64,000 nt of DNA from Candidatus Formimonas warabiya (GCF_002777255.1 NZ_CP017634.1:1810903-1874902); one strand, 5' to 3'; counted from the first letter of the stretch, positions 27,318 through 37,309 are shown. A program made the numbers and translations. The notes: a model not told the origin generated them from the sequence alone.

Positions 27318-30300
27318 CTAGAGCAGAAAAGACAGTGTGTTAGTAATTCCTCTAAAAATCACAGCCATCTCTGCAGCTTCTCTTAAAGATAAGGCCCCTT
27401 CAAACGCCTTTTTTAAAGCCATCTCCTTAATCACAAAATCATCTGACATACTGATCCGAACCAATTTACTTTCAAAATCCCACCCATTGTTTACTAATGA
27501 AAGCTTCGACTCTACACCCTTTTCCCGCCGCCGGATGGTGTTCCCTTCCATATAGAAAGCATTGTCATTTTCCTGCACAAAATCGCTTTCTTTCAGGAAA
27601 AGCCTGGGCTTATCCTGATAGGGCTTTCCCTGGTGCACGCAAAAGGTGGCACAGTTGCCGCACTCATTACAAAAGTCATCCAGGTGAATGATCTGCCGGG
27701 TCTGCTCAATCCGGAAAGGCTCTTCCCCCGTCACAGCCAGTTCGCCGTCCTGGCAGTAGAGTAAAGGCAGCATCACATGGACCGGCGGGGTTAAATAGGT
27801 ATAATTGGCCCGATTGGGACAGACCTCCACACATTTGTCGCAAAAAGCAGAGCACTGCATACAGCGGGCAGCTTCAGCACGTGCCGCTTCTTCCCTCAAC
27901 GTTCCTTCCACCAGGTCAAATCCGGTACGTTCCGTCATGGGTAACATTTCCGGTTGGTGCCGGGCTTCTTTTCTCGTCCGGGCGCGTTTCGCCTGCAGGA
28001 TCTCTTCTTCAGAAAGCCCCCGCTGGGGAGAGACCAATGTCTCAAAATGGATGCCGAATGACCCGCAAATCGCCTCAGCGGCCCGCCGCCCGTCGGCACA
28101 GGCCTGGATCACGATGGCCGGTCCCCGGACCGCGTCCCCTCCGGCATATACACCCGGGGTACCGGCCTGGCCGGTTTGAGGATCCACGGCAATGGCACCG
28201 TTTTGATGCAGGGAGAGGCTGCTGCCATCCAGAAAGGTCAGGTCCGGGCTTTGACCAACCGCCACCACAATAGCGTCTGCTTCCAGCACAAACCCGCTTC
28301 CCTCAATGGGAACCGGCTTTCGGCGCCCATCCGCATCAGGTTCCCCCAGCTTGTTCCGCAGACACTCCAGACCGCTCACCCGTCCGTCACGGAGAATGAC
28401 CCGGATGGGTGAAACCAGTTCTTCCAGTACATTCCCTTCCGCCAAAAGCTCCTCCACCTCTTCCCGGGCGGCCGGCATCTCCTGTGCCGTACGCCGGTAG
28501 ACAACGGTCGCCGGATTCCCTGTGAGGCGGCGGGCGGTACGGGCCGCATCCATGGCCGTGTTGCCCCCGCCGATCACCAGCACCCGGGAACCCAGATCCG
28601 GTTTTTCGCCCCGTGCTACCTGGTCCAATAGATCAAGGGCGGAAAAAATGCCTTTCCCCTCCATCCCTTCTATATTCAGCCGGGCATCCTTGGGGAAACC
28701 GCACGCCAGGTAAACGGCATCAAAACCTTCTTTCAACAATTCCTCCGGTGGTGTGGTAATGGGGTGAGAGAGCTTGATTTCTACCCCCAGCCCCTTAATC
28801 CGGTCTATATCCTCCTGAACCACTGCAGGCGGAATTCGGAAGGCGGGAGCCAAGGCCGGCATGCCTCCTGCCCTGTCTTTCGCTTCGAAGATAGTCGCCT
28901 GGACCCCGTTTAGGGCCAGATAAAAAGCTGCCGCCAAGCCGGCAGGACCGCTGCCGATCACCGCCACCCGCCGGTTGCTCTTTTCTCGCACCGGCAGCGT
29001 CACTTGCCCCTGCTCTGCCGCAAAGCGCTTCAAGGCCCGGATCGCCACCGGCTGATCGTAATTATTCCGGGTGCAGCAGGTCTGGCAAAGATGGGTGCAC
29101 ATATATCCGCTCACCGCCGGCAAGGGGTTGCGGTCGAGAATAACCTCCAGGGCCCGGTCGTCATCCCCCCGGGCAATCAGCCGGGCATAACCGGGCACAT
29201 CCTGGCATAGGCCGCATTTGCCGACACAGGGAGCAGTAATGCAGTCAAAGCTTTCCAGGCCGGACTCCACTTTGGGTAAACCATGAGGATGGTAAGCTTT
29301 CTTGTACCGGGGATCGGCCAGCGCCTCTGCAGCGGCCTGTTCCAGGTTGGTCAGCTTGTCACGGGTAAGCTCTGCCAAGTTTGCCGCACCCCGGTTGCTC
29401 ATTTCGGTGTCCAGGCTCTCTAAATACTGGAGGAGCCGGGAATAACCTCCGGGCTTCAGCAAGTCCGAAGCAACCGTAACAGGCCGGGCCCCGGCCGCCA
29501 GAATAGCGGTCACATTCAGGGCATCTGCTCCCGCCGAATAAGAGACAGGCAGGTCACCGTCAAACTCCCGGGCCAGCTGATGAAAAAGGTTCATCGTAAT
29601 GGGATAGAGCGCCCGCCCGGACATATACATCTCGTTGCCGGTGAAGACCCCTTTATGATTTTCCATAGCCAGGGTGTTGCTTAATTTGACGCCAAAGGTA
29701 AGATTCCGCTCGATAGCGGTGTGCCGGAGCCTTTTGATCATCTCCACCGCCCGACCGTAATCCAGATCATGTTCAAACACTTGATCGGGAATGTTGATCT
29801 CATGGAAGCCGAGATGGTCATGGAGAATCGCCAGTACCCGCTCCTTGCCCAGCAGGGTGGGGTTCAGTTTCACAATGGTATGGAGACCCCGCTCCTCCAT
29901 CAGGTAACGGGCAATCCGCTCAATTTCCTCCGGGGGACAGCCGTGCATGGTGGAAAGAGTGACATTGTTGGTAATGCGGGCGGGAACCGGAATCTCGGCA
30001 AACCGGGGAAACCGGGCGCGCAGCATCTCCCGCATGTGCCCGATTTCTTCGGAGGCATCAGCTAAACGGTCCATGAAACGGGTCATAGGCAGGCTTTGAA
30101 TCCCCTCCAGATTGTAACCCACACTCATGTTAAAAATGGTACCCACGGGGAGCTGATCAAATCCCAGCAGCCGGTGCAAAATATGGATCAATACCCACGC
30201 CTTGATATACTCTTGAACAGATTGGTCCAGTTTCAGCTCTTGGGACCATTCCACGTTATACCCCTCATCCGCCATATCGATACAAGGCCGGGAGATCTCC

Positions 30301-30581
30301 AGCTCATCCATGATCTGGACGGTTTTCAACTCCATGAAGCGGCCTCCGGAGAGCCAGGCACAGAGGATGTTCTGGGCCAGTTGGGTATGGGGCCCTGCCG
30401 CCGGGCCGATTGGGGTCGCCAGGTAATGCCCAAACAGATCTCCCGTGGCGTATGGATGATCTTTTTGGGGGATGTAGAACAGTGAGCGGGGAATACCAAA
30501 AATTGACCGGTTTTCTTCATACTCTTGGAGCATCCATTTCAGCAATACTTCAAATGGTTGAACTTTCATCGCGTCAGACAC
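27318..30581 (-). CDS. ygfK: YgfK-type iron-sulfur flavoprotein oxidoreductase
   Basis: 1087 residues in three parts: an N-terminal TIM-barrel dihydroorotate/dihydropyrimidine-dehydrogenase-like region (about 1-430), a GltD-like NAD(P)H/FAD module, and a C-terminal ferredoxin-like part. Visible motifs are CVGKCGLCQD and CTHLCQTCCTRNN (Fe-S ligands before the module), GSGPAGLAAA (FAD), GGGNTAMDAARTA (NADPH), CMQCSAFCDKCVEVCPN and CNECGNCATFC (4Fe-4S). E. coli YgfK is annotated as a putative selenate reductase subunit, but cluster genetics link it to anaerobic purine breakdown, probably as reductase of a purine ring. The start is a GTG (30581), seven bases after GAGGAGG. Confidence 0.92.
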   Translation of the reverse strand: MSDAMKVQPFEVLLKWMLQEYEENRSIFGIPRSLFYIPQKDHPYATGDLFGHYLATPIGPAAGPHTQLAQNILCAWLSGGRFMELKTVQIMDELEISRPCIDMADEGYNVEWSQELKLDQSVQEYIKAWVLIHILHRLLGFDQLPVGTIFNMSVGYNLEGIQSLPMTRFMDRLADASEEIGHMREMLRARFPRFAEIPVPARITNNVTLSTMHGCPPEEIERIARYLMEERGLHTIVKLNPTLLGKERVLAILHDHLGFHEINIPDQVFEHDLDYGRAVEMIKRLRHTAIERNLTFGVKLSNTLAMENHKGVFTGNEMYMSGRALYPITMNLFHQLAREFDGDLPVSYSAGADALNVTAILAAGARPVTVASDLLKPGGYSRLLQYLESLDTEMSNRGAANLAELTRDKLTNLEQAAAEALADPRYKKAYHPHGLPKVESGLESFDCITAPCVGKCGLCQDVPGYARLIARGDDDRALEVILDRNPLPAVSGYMCTHLCQTCCTRNNYDQPVAIRALKRFAAEQGQVTLPVREKSNRRVAVIGSGPAGLAAAFYLALNGVQATIFEAKDRAGGMPALAPAFRIPPAVVQEDIDRIKGLGVEIKLSHPITTPPEELLKEGFDAVYLACGFPKDARLNIEGMEGKGIFSALDLLDQVARGEKPDLGSRVLVIGGGNTAMDAARTARRLTGNPATVVYRRTAQEMPAAREEVEELLAEGNVLEELVSPIRVILRDGRVSGLECLRNKLGEPDADGRRKPVPIEGSGFVLEADAIVVAVGQSPDLTFLDGSSLSLHQNGAIAVDPQTGQAGTPGVYAGGDAVRGPAIVIQACADGRRAAEAICGSFGIHFETLVSPQRGLSEEEILQAKRARTRKEARHQPEMLPMTERTGFDLVEGTLREEAARAEAARCMQCSAFCDKCVEVCPNRANYTYLTPPVHVMLPLLYCQDGELAVTGEEPFRIEQTRQIIHLDDFCNECGNCATFCVHQGKPYQDKPRLFLKESDFVQENDNAFYMEGNTIRRREKGVESKLSLVNNGWDFESKLVRISMSDDFVIKEMALKKAFEGALSLREAAEMAVIFRGITNTLSFLL

Positions 30582-30597
30582 ACTGTCTCCTCCTCTA

Positions 30598-31956
30598 TCA
30601 GATTCCTAAAATAAGCTGATGCACCAGCTTATTGGCCTCTTTCGCAATTTCACATTCTTCCACCCGGCACAGCTCGCCGTTTCTCACGACAATTTGCCCA
30701 TTGACGATGGTATAGGCAACCGGCCGGGACACCCCCACCGTGGCCAAAACAGACTTGGGGTCAAAACAGGCCCCTACATATTCCAGCTTAGCGGTATCAA
30801 TCATAAACAAGTCGGCTGCTTTGCCCACTTCAATACTGCCCAGGTCCTTTCTCCCTAAAAGAGCGGCGCCGCCCTTTGTGGCTACTTTCAACAAATCATA
30901 TCCCGTGGGTGCCTGGGTGCTTGATGTCAAACGATGGATCAGATAAGAAGCCCTTAATTCCGCGAGCAGATTGGAACCGTCATTACTGGCACTGCCATCC
31001 ACGGCTAAACCGACAGGAATGCCCAGTTCCAGCATGCGGGGAATTTTCGCCGTGCCGGAAGCCAGTTTTTGGTTCGATACCGGACAGTGGGCCACACCGG
31101 TTTTGGTGGCAGCCAATTTCCTTAATTCCTGTTCATGGAAATGAATGCCATGGGCGAACCAGACATCCTCCCCCAGCCAGCCCAGACTTTCCATATAATC
31201 CAAAGGCCTCAGATTAAAATTTTCCAAACAATATTGTTCCTCATCCCGGGTTTCCGCCAGGTGGGTATGCAAACGGACCTGCTTGGTCCGGGCCAGTTCT
31301 GCCGTCTGAACCATGAGGTCTCCGGTGACACTAAAAGGAGAACAGGGCGCCAGCACCACCTGGCGCATGGAATAAGGGGCCGGGTCATGATATTTTTCTA
31401 TCAGGCGCACACTATCGGCTAAAATTTCATCTACCCTCTGCACCAAATCGTCAGGGGGCAGGCCTCCTTCTTTCTTTCCCCGGGACATACTGCCCCGGGA
31501 AGCATGAAAGCGGATCCCTAATCTCTCTGCGGCCTGAAACTGGTGATCGATCAATGCCCCGGAATTTTTCCGGGGGAAGACATAATGATGGTCAAAGCAG
31601 GTGGTACACCCATATTTCAGCAATTCGCCCATACCGACCAGGGAACTGTAATAAATCATGTCCGGAGTGAGTCCCCGCCAGATTTCATAAAGGGCCACCA
31701 GCCAGTCGAATAATTCCAGGTTTTGCACCTGGGGTAAATTCCGGCTAAAGGTCTGATATAAGTGATGATGGGTGTTAATCAAGCCGGGATAAACAAACAT
31801 GTCCCGGGCATCGATCACTTCATCGGCGACAAAACATTCCTGGCCCAGATAGCGGAAGGAATTGTCCGCAATGAGAATATTCTGGTTTTCCAGGACCCTA
31901 TCCGCATTGTCTACCGTCACAATCGCTTTGGCGTTTTTAATCAGGATACTTTTCAT
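30598..31956 (-). CDS. 8-oxoguanine deaminase-type amidohydrolase
   Basis: 452 residues, metal-dependent deaminase. Motifs: MFVYPGLINTHHHLYQTFSRN near residue 55 (HxH), HTHLAETRDEEQ near 230, the histidine in VAHCPVSNQKL and the metal Asp in AVDGSASNDGSNL. These match the 8-oxoguanine/isocytosine deaminase branch of the family rather than classical guanine deaminase. The product would be urate if 8-oxoguanine is the substrate, which would feed the ring-opening genes beside it. A paralogue of nearly the same architecture lies at 51273-52634. It sits 14 bp downstream of ssnA. Confidence 0.87.
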   Translation of the reverse strand: MKSILIKNAKAIVTVDNADRVLENQNILIADNSFRYLGQECFVADEVIDARDMFVYPGLINTHHHLYQTFSRNLPQVQNLELFDWLVALYEIWRGLTPDMIYYSSLVGMGELLKYGCTTCFDHHYVFPRKNSGALIDHQFQAAERLGIRFHASRGSMSRGKKEGGLPPDDLVQRVDEILADSVRLIEKYHDPAPYSMRQVVLAPCSPFSVTGDLMVQTAELARTKQVRLHTHLAETRDEEQYCLENFNLRPLDYMESLGWLGEDVWFAHGIHFHEQELRKLAATKTGVAHCPVSNQKLASGTAKIPRMLELGIPVGLAVDGSASNDGSNLLAELRASYLIHRLTSSTQAPTGYDLLKVATKGGAALLGRKDLGSIEVGKAADLFMIDTAKLEYVGACFDPKSVLATVGVSRPVAYTIVNGQIVVRNGELCRVEECEIAKEANKLVHQLILGI

Positions 31957-31969
31957 GGAAAAATACTCC

Positions 31970-33298
31970 TTAAAACCTTTCCCACAATTTTGTGCTTAAC
32001 TCCCGGGCCTTGGCGTAAATCTCCGCCTCGTCGATACCGGTTAAGGACCTTTCCTTCATCACAATCCGCCCGTTAATGATGGTGGTGGCTACGGACCTGC
32101 CCCACATGCCGAATAAAATATGGCCGTCCGCATTGTTTTCATGAAGCGGTGTGGGGGGATCATAATCCACAATGATCAGATCGGCGTAACAGCCGGGGGC
32201 CAATCGCCCCAGAGGCCGGGGAAACATGCGGGCGCTGATGGCAGGATTATGCTTAAACAGCATGGCCGGGGCTTCCGCCCAGGCGACGCTGGGATTGGCC
32301 CGGTCATGTTTATGGAGAATTTGCGCCACTTTGAAGGATTCCAACATATCACTGGTATAACCGTCTGTCCCCAGACCCACGGTCACACCTTTTTCCAGCA
32401 TGGCCAGGACCGGGGCGCATCCTACGGCGTTACCCATATTGGACTCCGGATTATGCACCACATTGGCCCCGGTTTCTTTTAAAATATCAATTTCCCGGTC
32501 ATTAACATGGACACAATGGATGGCAAGAGATTGGGGGCCCAGGATGCCAAACCCGGCCAGCCGTTCCACCACCCGTTTGCCATAGCGGGCCAGGGCATCC
32601 TCCACATCGGCAATCCCTTCCGCTACGTGGACATGGAAACCGGCTCTCGTACCCGCATTGGCCTGACAACAGGCGGCCAGGGTTTGATCACTTAAAGTTA
32701 AGGAGGCATGCAGGCCGAACATTCCTCTGATCATCTCATCTCCGCTGCTGTTGGCATGGCGGATGAATTCCTCATTTTCCTGGATGCCCTGCCGCATCAC
32801 CCCGGTGCCGTCCCGGTCGGAAACTTCATAGCACAAACTGCTGCGCACACCGGCGGCCCGGGCAGCCCGGGCTAAAACAAACAAGCTTTCCCGCACGGCC
32901 CCGGGACTGGCATGATGATCAAAAATTGTCGTCGTGCCGTTTTTAATGCCATCGATCAGCGGCACCATGGCGCTGTAATAGATGTCCTCCCGGGTCAGCA
33001 CCTTGTCCAAACGCCACCATAACCGGCCCAGGATTTCCGGAAAATTCTCCGGCGGGGCATCTTTCAGCGCCATTCCCCGGGCAAAGGTACTGTATAAGTG
33101 CATATGGGTATTGATCAGTCCCGGCATGATCACCCGGCCCCGGGCATCGAGAAAATCAGCCTCCGGGTAACGCTTTTTTAATTCTGCACTAGCGCCCACT
33201 TCCGCGATGATATTGTCTTTCACGGCCACACAGCCGTCAGCCAAATAGGGCCGGGTTTCATCCCGGGTAATTACCTTGCCGTTGCCCACCAGCAGCAT
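31970..33298 (-). CDS. ssnA: SsnA-type aminohydrolase
   Basis: 442 residues, the same length as E. coli SsnA, and alike in pattern: RVIMPGLINTHMHLYSTFARGM, LWWRLDKVLTREDIYYSAM, TTTIFDHHASP, then HVHVAEG, AIHCVHVND and GLGTDGYTSDM. It is an amidohydrolase-superfamily enzyme of the ygfK cluster, with the substrate expected to be a purine or a purine-derived amine. Start ATG (33298) after GGAGGGTTAAATGT. It is coupled closely to the small Fe-S subunit gene upstream, with only four bases between. Confidence 0.9.
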   Translation of the reverse strand: MLLVGNGKVITRDETRPYLADGCVAVKDNIIAEVGASAELKKRYPEADFLDARGRVIMPGLINTHMHLYSTFARGMALKDAPPENFPEILGRLWWRLDKVLTREDIYYSAMVPLIDGIKNGTTTIFDHHASPGAVRESLFVLARAARAAGVRSSLCYEVSDRDGTGVMRQGIQENEEFIRHANSSGDEMIRGMFGLHASLTLSDQTLAACCQANAGTRAGFHVHVAEGIADVEDALARYGKRVVERLAGFGILGPQSLAIHCVHVNDREIDILKETGANVVHNPESNMGNAVGCAPVLAMLEKGVTVGLGTDGYTSDMLESFKVAQILHKHDRANPSVAWAEAPAMLFKHNPAISARMFPRPLGRLAPGCYADLIIVDYDPPTPLHENNADGHILFGMWGRSVATTIINGRIVMKERSLTGIDEAEIYAKARELSTKLWERF

Positions 33299-33302
33299 AC
33301 AT

Positions 33303-33791
33303 TTAACCCTCCTCCGACTCGTTCAAGGCTTTTTCCGCCGCCTTGACGATATTTTGATACCCGGTGCACCGGCACATATGGCCGGACAGTTCTTTCTTGA
33401 TCTCCTCCCGGGTTAATTTTTCGCCCCGTTGCACCAGAGCGGTTGTCGACATCACAAAGCCCGGGGTGCAAAAACCGCATTGCACCGCTCCTTCTTCCAC
33501 AAAGGCCTGCTGGACCTTGGACAGCTTGCCCTCTTTGCACTCACCCTCAATGGTGCGGATTTCCTTGCCGTCTGCCCATACCGCCAAATAGATGCAGGAA
33601 TCAAAGGGTACGCCGTTGATGAGTACGGTGCAGGCACCGCATTCTCCTACGGCACACCCTTTTTTTACCCCGGTCAGGTGCAGCCTGTGGCGCAGCACCT
33701 CCAGCAAGGATTCCCGGATATCCACGTCCAGTACGATTTCGCTGCCATTTACTTTCAAGCTAATTTTTTTCGTTTTCATCGTTCCCCTCAT
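33303..33791 (-). CDS. xdhC: Molybdenum hydroxylase small 2Fe-2S subunit (first XDH set)
   Basis: 162 residues with two 2Fe-2S sites: plant-ferredoxin type CAVGECGACTVLINGVPFDSC near residue 45 and the helical-bundle type CGFCTPG with CRCTGY. It passes electrons from the Mo centre to FAD. An alternative start four codons later is possible, but AAGGA at five bases favours the first ATG. It follows the FAD-subunit gene by 70 bp and forms with it and the catalytic subunit a complete three-subunit xanthine dehydrogenase. Confidence 0.92.
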   Translation of the reverse strand: MRGTMKTKKISLKVNGSEIVLDVDIRESLLEVLRHRLHLTGVKKGCAVGECGACTVLINGVPFDSCIYLAVWADGKEIRTIEGECKEGKLSKVQQAFVEEGAVQCGFCTPGFVMSTTALVQRGEKLTREEIKKELSGHMCRCTGYQNIVKAAEKALNESEEG

Positions 33792-33861
33792 TCCTTTCCA
33801 AGGCAGAAGATGCCTGAAAGTCTATCACATGATTCATGGTCAATGGTGCCATTCCCTTCTC

Positions 33862-34743
33862 TCATACCATCTCTCCCCCTGCATTGACAAATGCCTGTTG
33901 AAAGGCCCGCTTGCTCAGCTCTTCCACCAACTGCAGCCTGTATTCCCGGGAAGCACGCCAGGAAGTTCTCGGGTTGACTTCCGTGACGGCAGTGCGCCCA
34001 GCCTCCTGAAGCAGCTCCGCACTAAAAGCTTTTCCTTTTACCAGGTCTTCCGTTTTTAAGCAGCGCATAGGCGTGGGAGCGGCTACCCCCAAAGCAAGAC
34101 GGAAATCTTCCACTGTTCTTTTATCTTTTAAACGGCACAAAACGGCGCAGCCCAGGGTGGCGATATCCATGGCATTGCGCATGGCAAACTTGATGTAGTG
34201 GCCTCCAAAACCCTCATAATTCTCCCGGGTAAGCAGAATAGCCGTCAAAACTTCATCATGGCGCAGGTCCACCCGGCCCGGTCCCAGGTAGAAATCCCCA
34301 ATGGCCACCTCCCGCATGCCGCCGGCACCCTGAATCCTCAGCCGGGCATTTAAGGCAAAGAGGGTGGAGGCGCTGTCTGCGGAAGTAACCCCATTGCAAA
34401 TATTACCGCCGATGGTGCCGATATTACGGATTTGCGGGCCACCCACCTTATCGACCGCTTCGCCCAAAACCGGCACGTGTTCCCCGATCAGGGCATGCCG
34501 GGTGATTTCACTGAAGGTGGTACCGGATCCGATGCTGATGGTGCCCTGCTCATCCCGGTGAATCCCTTTTAGTTCAGGGATGCCGTGAATGCTGATCAAC
34601 TCGGCGTCAGGCATTTTTCCCTCATGTATTTTTATCAACAGGTCACTTCCCCCGGCGATCAAACGGGCCCGGGGATGGGCCTGCAATAACTGAACAGCCT
34701 CCTGGACAGAATGGGCTTCTTCATAATGGGCAATGTCATACAT
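33862..34743 (-). CDS. xdhB: Molybdenum hydroxylase FAD-binding subunit (first XDH set)
   Basis: 293 residues from the ATG at 34743, nine bases behind AAAGGAGG. Typical FAD-binding words are ARLIAGGSDLLIKIHEGKM, NIGTIGGNICNGVTSADSA (the xanthine dehydrogenase type phosphate-binding loop) and FAMRNAMDIATLGCAV. It takes electrons from the Fe-S subunit and delivers them to NAD+ or another carrier. It lies between the catalytic subunit and the Fe-S subunit gene. Confidence 0.92.
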   Translation of the reverse strand: MYDIAHYEEAHSVQEAVQLLQAHPRARLIAGGSDLLIKIHEGKMPDAELISIHGIPELKGIHRDEQGTISIGSGTTFSEITRHALIGEHVPVLGEAVDKVGGPQIRNIGTIGGNICNGVTSADSASTLFALNARLRIQGAGGMREVAIGDFYLGPGRVDLRHDEVLTAILLTRENYEGFGGHYIKFAMRNAMDIATLGCAVLCRLKDKRTVEDFRLALGVAAPTPMRCLKTEDLVKGKAFSAELLQEAGRTAVTEVNPRTSWRASREYRLQLVEELSKRAFQQAFVNAGGEMV

Positions 34744-34783
34744 GCTTACGGCCTCCTTTATCCCAATGTCTGGGAACATACTT

Positions 34784-37084
34784 CTATTTAGAACCTGGCT
34801 CCCCAAGTAAACCTGCTTCTTTGAACTTCTCAAACAAACGCTGGGGGCTCATGGGCAGTTCATCTATCTTCACGCCGGTAGCATCCAGAATCGCGTTCCG
34901 GACGGCAGGAGCCGGAGAGACAGTAGGAGGCTCCCCTAACGCCTTATTCCCGTATGGTCCGGTTGGCTCATAAGTTTCTACAAACCCCATTCCCATCTCA
35001 GGGGTATCCAATACAGTCATCAGTTTGTAGTCCAAAAGGTTATTATTTAGGGGTTTTCCTGTTTTTTCATCAAAGAGCAGCTGCTCAAACAAGGCATAAC
35101 CCAGGCCCATGCTCACGCCCCCATGGACCTGCCCTTCCGCCAGCTGAGGATTGATCAGCTTCCCTGAATCATGAATATTATAGAGCTCCAGAATCTCCAC
35201 TTTGCCGATGGCCATATCCACTTCCACTTCCACAAAGGTACAGCCATAGGCCAGGGCGTTAACCCGGGCGTTATTGGAAACATCCGCCGTGATGGGCGCG
35301 GCATCAACCGGGTGATAATAGCTTTCCAGAGCCACCCGGGCAAGGGGCAGCACCTTTTCACCCCCTGGTTTCTTCACAACCCAGGCATCCACCAGATCCA
35401 GGTCCTCCGCCGGAAGATCCGTCATGCGCTGGGCCCAGTTCAAGACCTTGGCCTTCACCTCTTCCGCCGCTTTGCGCACCGCCAGGCCGGAAACATAGGT
35501 TTGTCGGGAAGCGTAGGCGCCGGTGTCAAAAGGGCTAATGTCCGTATCCTGCTCGGAAACAATATGCACCATCTCCAAAGGGATGCCAATGGTTTCCGCG
35601 GCCATCTGGGAAAGTACGGTGTCACTGCCCTGGCCGATTTCCGCGGCCCCCACCTGGAGCTGCACAGAACCATCCTGGTTCATGACGATTCTCGCGCCGG
35701 CAATTTCCAGGCTAACGGGATAGGTCCCTGTGCCATAGCTGAAGCAGGCCATGCCCAACCCCCGCCGTTTCAGCCCTGCCGGCTTCTCTCTGCTGGCTTT
35801 TTTATCATCCCACCGGATCAGTTCCTTCCCTTTGGCCATACACTCGGCCAGCCCGTTGGTGTAGGTGACAAGGCCGGTCAGGGGATCCGCATAGCCTACC
35901 TGGTGCAGGTTTTTCAGCCGGAATTCTACCGGATCCATCGCTAGCTCCCGGGCTATGTTCTCCATATGGGATTCCAGGCCGAAAATCACCTGGGGCGCGC
36001 CATAGCCCCGCATGGCTCCTGCCGCCGGTGTATTGGTATAAACCGTGGTGGCCGCACATTTAACGGCATGCTGCTGATAGATCTGGCGGAAAGTGGTGGT
36101 ACATTTCCCGGCAATAGAATGGCCGTGGGAGGCATAGCCCCCGTTCTGGGAGATCAGCCGCATTTCCGCCCCCACCAGGGTGCCGTCTTTTTTGACGCCG
36201 GTCTTAAACCGGAAGTGAACGGGATGCCGCACCCGGGAGGCAATAAAAGTTTCCTCCCGGGAAAGCTCCAGCTTCACCGGCCTCCCATGCACCACGGTGG
36301 TCAAAAAGGCCGCCAGAGGCTCCACGACCACATCCTGTTTACTGCCGAAACCGCCTCCCAAATACGGTTTAATCACGCGCACCCTCCCCCAGGGAATTCC
36401 TAAAGCCTGCCCCACAATGCGGCGGCAGATATGGGGAATCTGGGTTGAGGAACAGACCACGATCCTGCCCCTGCTGTCCATATAGGCATAGGCACTGTGG
36501 TTTTCCATGGCACAATGCTGGACCATGCTGGTGCGGAATTCATCTTCAAAGATGATATCGGCTTCCTGAAAAGCTTTCTCCGGGTCGCCCAATTGATACT
36601 CGCTTTTCTTAATGATATTCTTGGTTCCCTTATGGATTTCCCTGGCCCCCTCTTTTAAGGCATCTTCTGCCCTTAAGAGAGGCGGGTATTCTTCATATTC
36701 TACTTCAATCAGCCTTAAGGCCTTTTGCGCCGTCAGCTCATCCCGGGCAATTACGGCGGCAATTTCATCACCCCAGAGCCGGACGCTCCGGGTGAGGAGA
36801 TTGCGGTCCGCCACATCCTGATGTTTGGGGTCTATATGATAAGGATGCCCTGCCGTAGGGAAGGTATGCTGAGGAACATCTTCAAAAGTGACCACAGCTT
36901 CCACCCCCGGCAACGCCTTGGCTTTTTTCGTGTCAATCCTCTTCACCCAGCCATGGGCAATGGTGCTGCGGAACACCTTGGCGTATAACATGTCTCTTTC
37001 CATCAAGTCATCCACATATTTCGCCTGACCGCACACCTTGACCACCGCATCCACTCTTTGGGCCCTATCTCCCACATGATTCAT
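34784..37084 (-). CDS. xdhA: Molybdopterin-binding catalytic subunit of xanthine dehydrogenase (first set)
   Basis: 766 residues, first gene of the long purine operon. Visible: the N-terminal helical DAVVKVCGQAKYVDDL, the pterin-binding loop YLGGGFGSKQDV, the second loop AGAMRGYGAPQ, the region QVGAAEIGQGSDTVLSQ and the catalytic glutamate in ALGEPPTVSPAPAVRN near the C-terminus. The enzyme would hydroxylate hypoxanthine/xanthine-like rings. It starts at 37084 after GGAGGGG, with a leader of about 200 nt from the predicted sigma-54 start site. Confidence 0.93.
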   Translation of the reverse strand: MNHVGDRAQRVDAVVKVCGQAKYVDDLMERDMLYAKVFRSTIAHGWVKRIDTKKAKALPGVEAVVTFEDVPQHTFPTAGHPYHIDPKHQDVADRNLLTRSVRLWGDEIAAVIARDELTAQKALRLIEVEYEEYPPLLRAEDALKEGAREIHKGTKNIIKKSEYQLGDPEKAFQEADIIFEDEFRTSMVQHCAMENHSAYAYMDSRGRIVVCSSTQIPHICRRIVGQALGIPWGRVRVIKPYLGGGFGSKQDVVVEPLAAFLTTVVHGRPVKLELSREETFIASRVRHPVHFRFKTGVKKDGTLVGAEMRLISQNGGYASHGHSIAGKCTTTFRQIYQQHAVKCAATTVYTNTPAAGAMRGYGAPQVIFGLESHMENIARELAMDPVEFRLKNLHQVGYADPLTGLVTYTNGLAECMAKGKELIRWDDKKASREKPAGLKRRGLGMACFSYGTGTYPVSLEIAGARIVMNQDGSVQLQVGAAEIGQGSDTVLSQMAAETIGIPLEMVHIVSEQDTDISPFDTGAYASRQTYVSGLAVRKAAEEVKAKVLNWAQRMTDLPAEDLDLVDAWVVKKPGGEKVLPLARVALESYYHPVDAAPITADVSNNARVNALAYGCTFVEVEVDMAIGKVEILELYNIHDSGKLINPQLAEGQVHGGVSMGLGYALFEQLLFDEKTGKPLNNNLLDYKLMTVLDTPEMGMGFVETYEPTGPYGNKALGEPPTVSPAPAVRNAILDATGVKIDELPMSPQRLFEKFKEAGLLGEPGSK

Positions 37085-37293
37085 ATTTTTCTCCCCTCCC
37101 TTTTTCTCACTGCTCCACCTGAAATAGGCCTGGCGAAGGGTTATTCAAATTTGATCCAAATCTGCTCAGATCAGCGGGATCCCTCTTCCTGCCTCTCTTA
37201 AAATTTCTGCACCGGGTGACGGTTTTCCTCCAGAAATCCCCCCGTACCGGCTTGGTCTTTTCTGGAACCAAAACATCCCTTTTATTTTTTACA

Positions 37294-37309
37294 TGCAATT
37301 ACCGTGCCA
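37294..37309 (-). promoter_or_regulatory. Sigma-54 (RpoN) promoter of the purine operon
   Basis: On the minus strand TGGCACG-GTAA-TTGCA agrees with the -24/-12 consensus TGGCAC-N5-TTGCA at every conserved base and in spacing (GG at 37307-37308, GC at 37295-37296). Transcription would start near 37283, about 200 nt before xdhA. The divergent neighbour encodes a sigma-54-dependent activator. The untranslated leader contains no structure I can name with confidence. Confidence 0.85.

Noticed and set aside
37107-37298. Minus-strand open frame of 63 codons in the leader of the purine operon
   Set aside because: Its ATG overlaps the -12 element of the sigma-54 promoter, so it cannot be transcribed from there. 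No ribosome site and a Lys/Arg-rich composition without family likeness.
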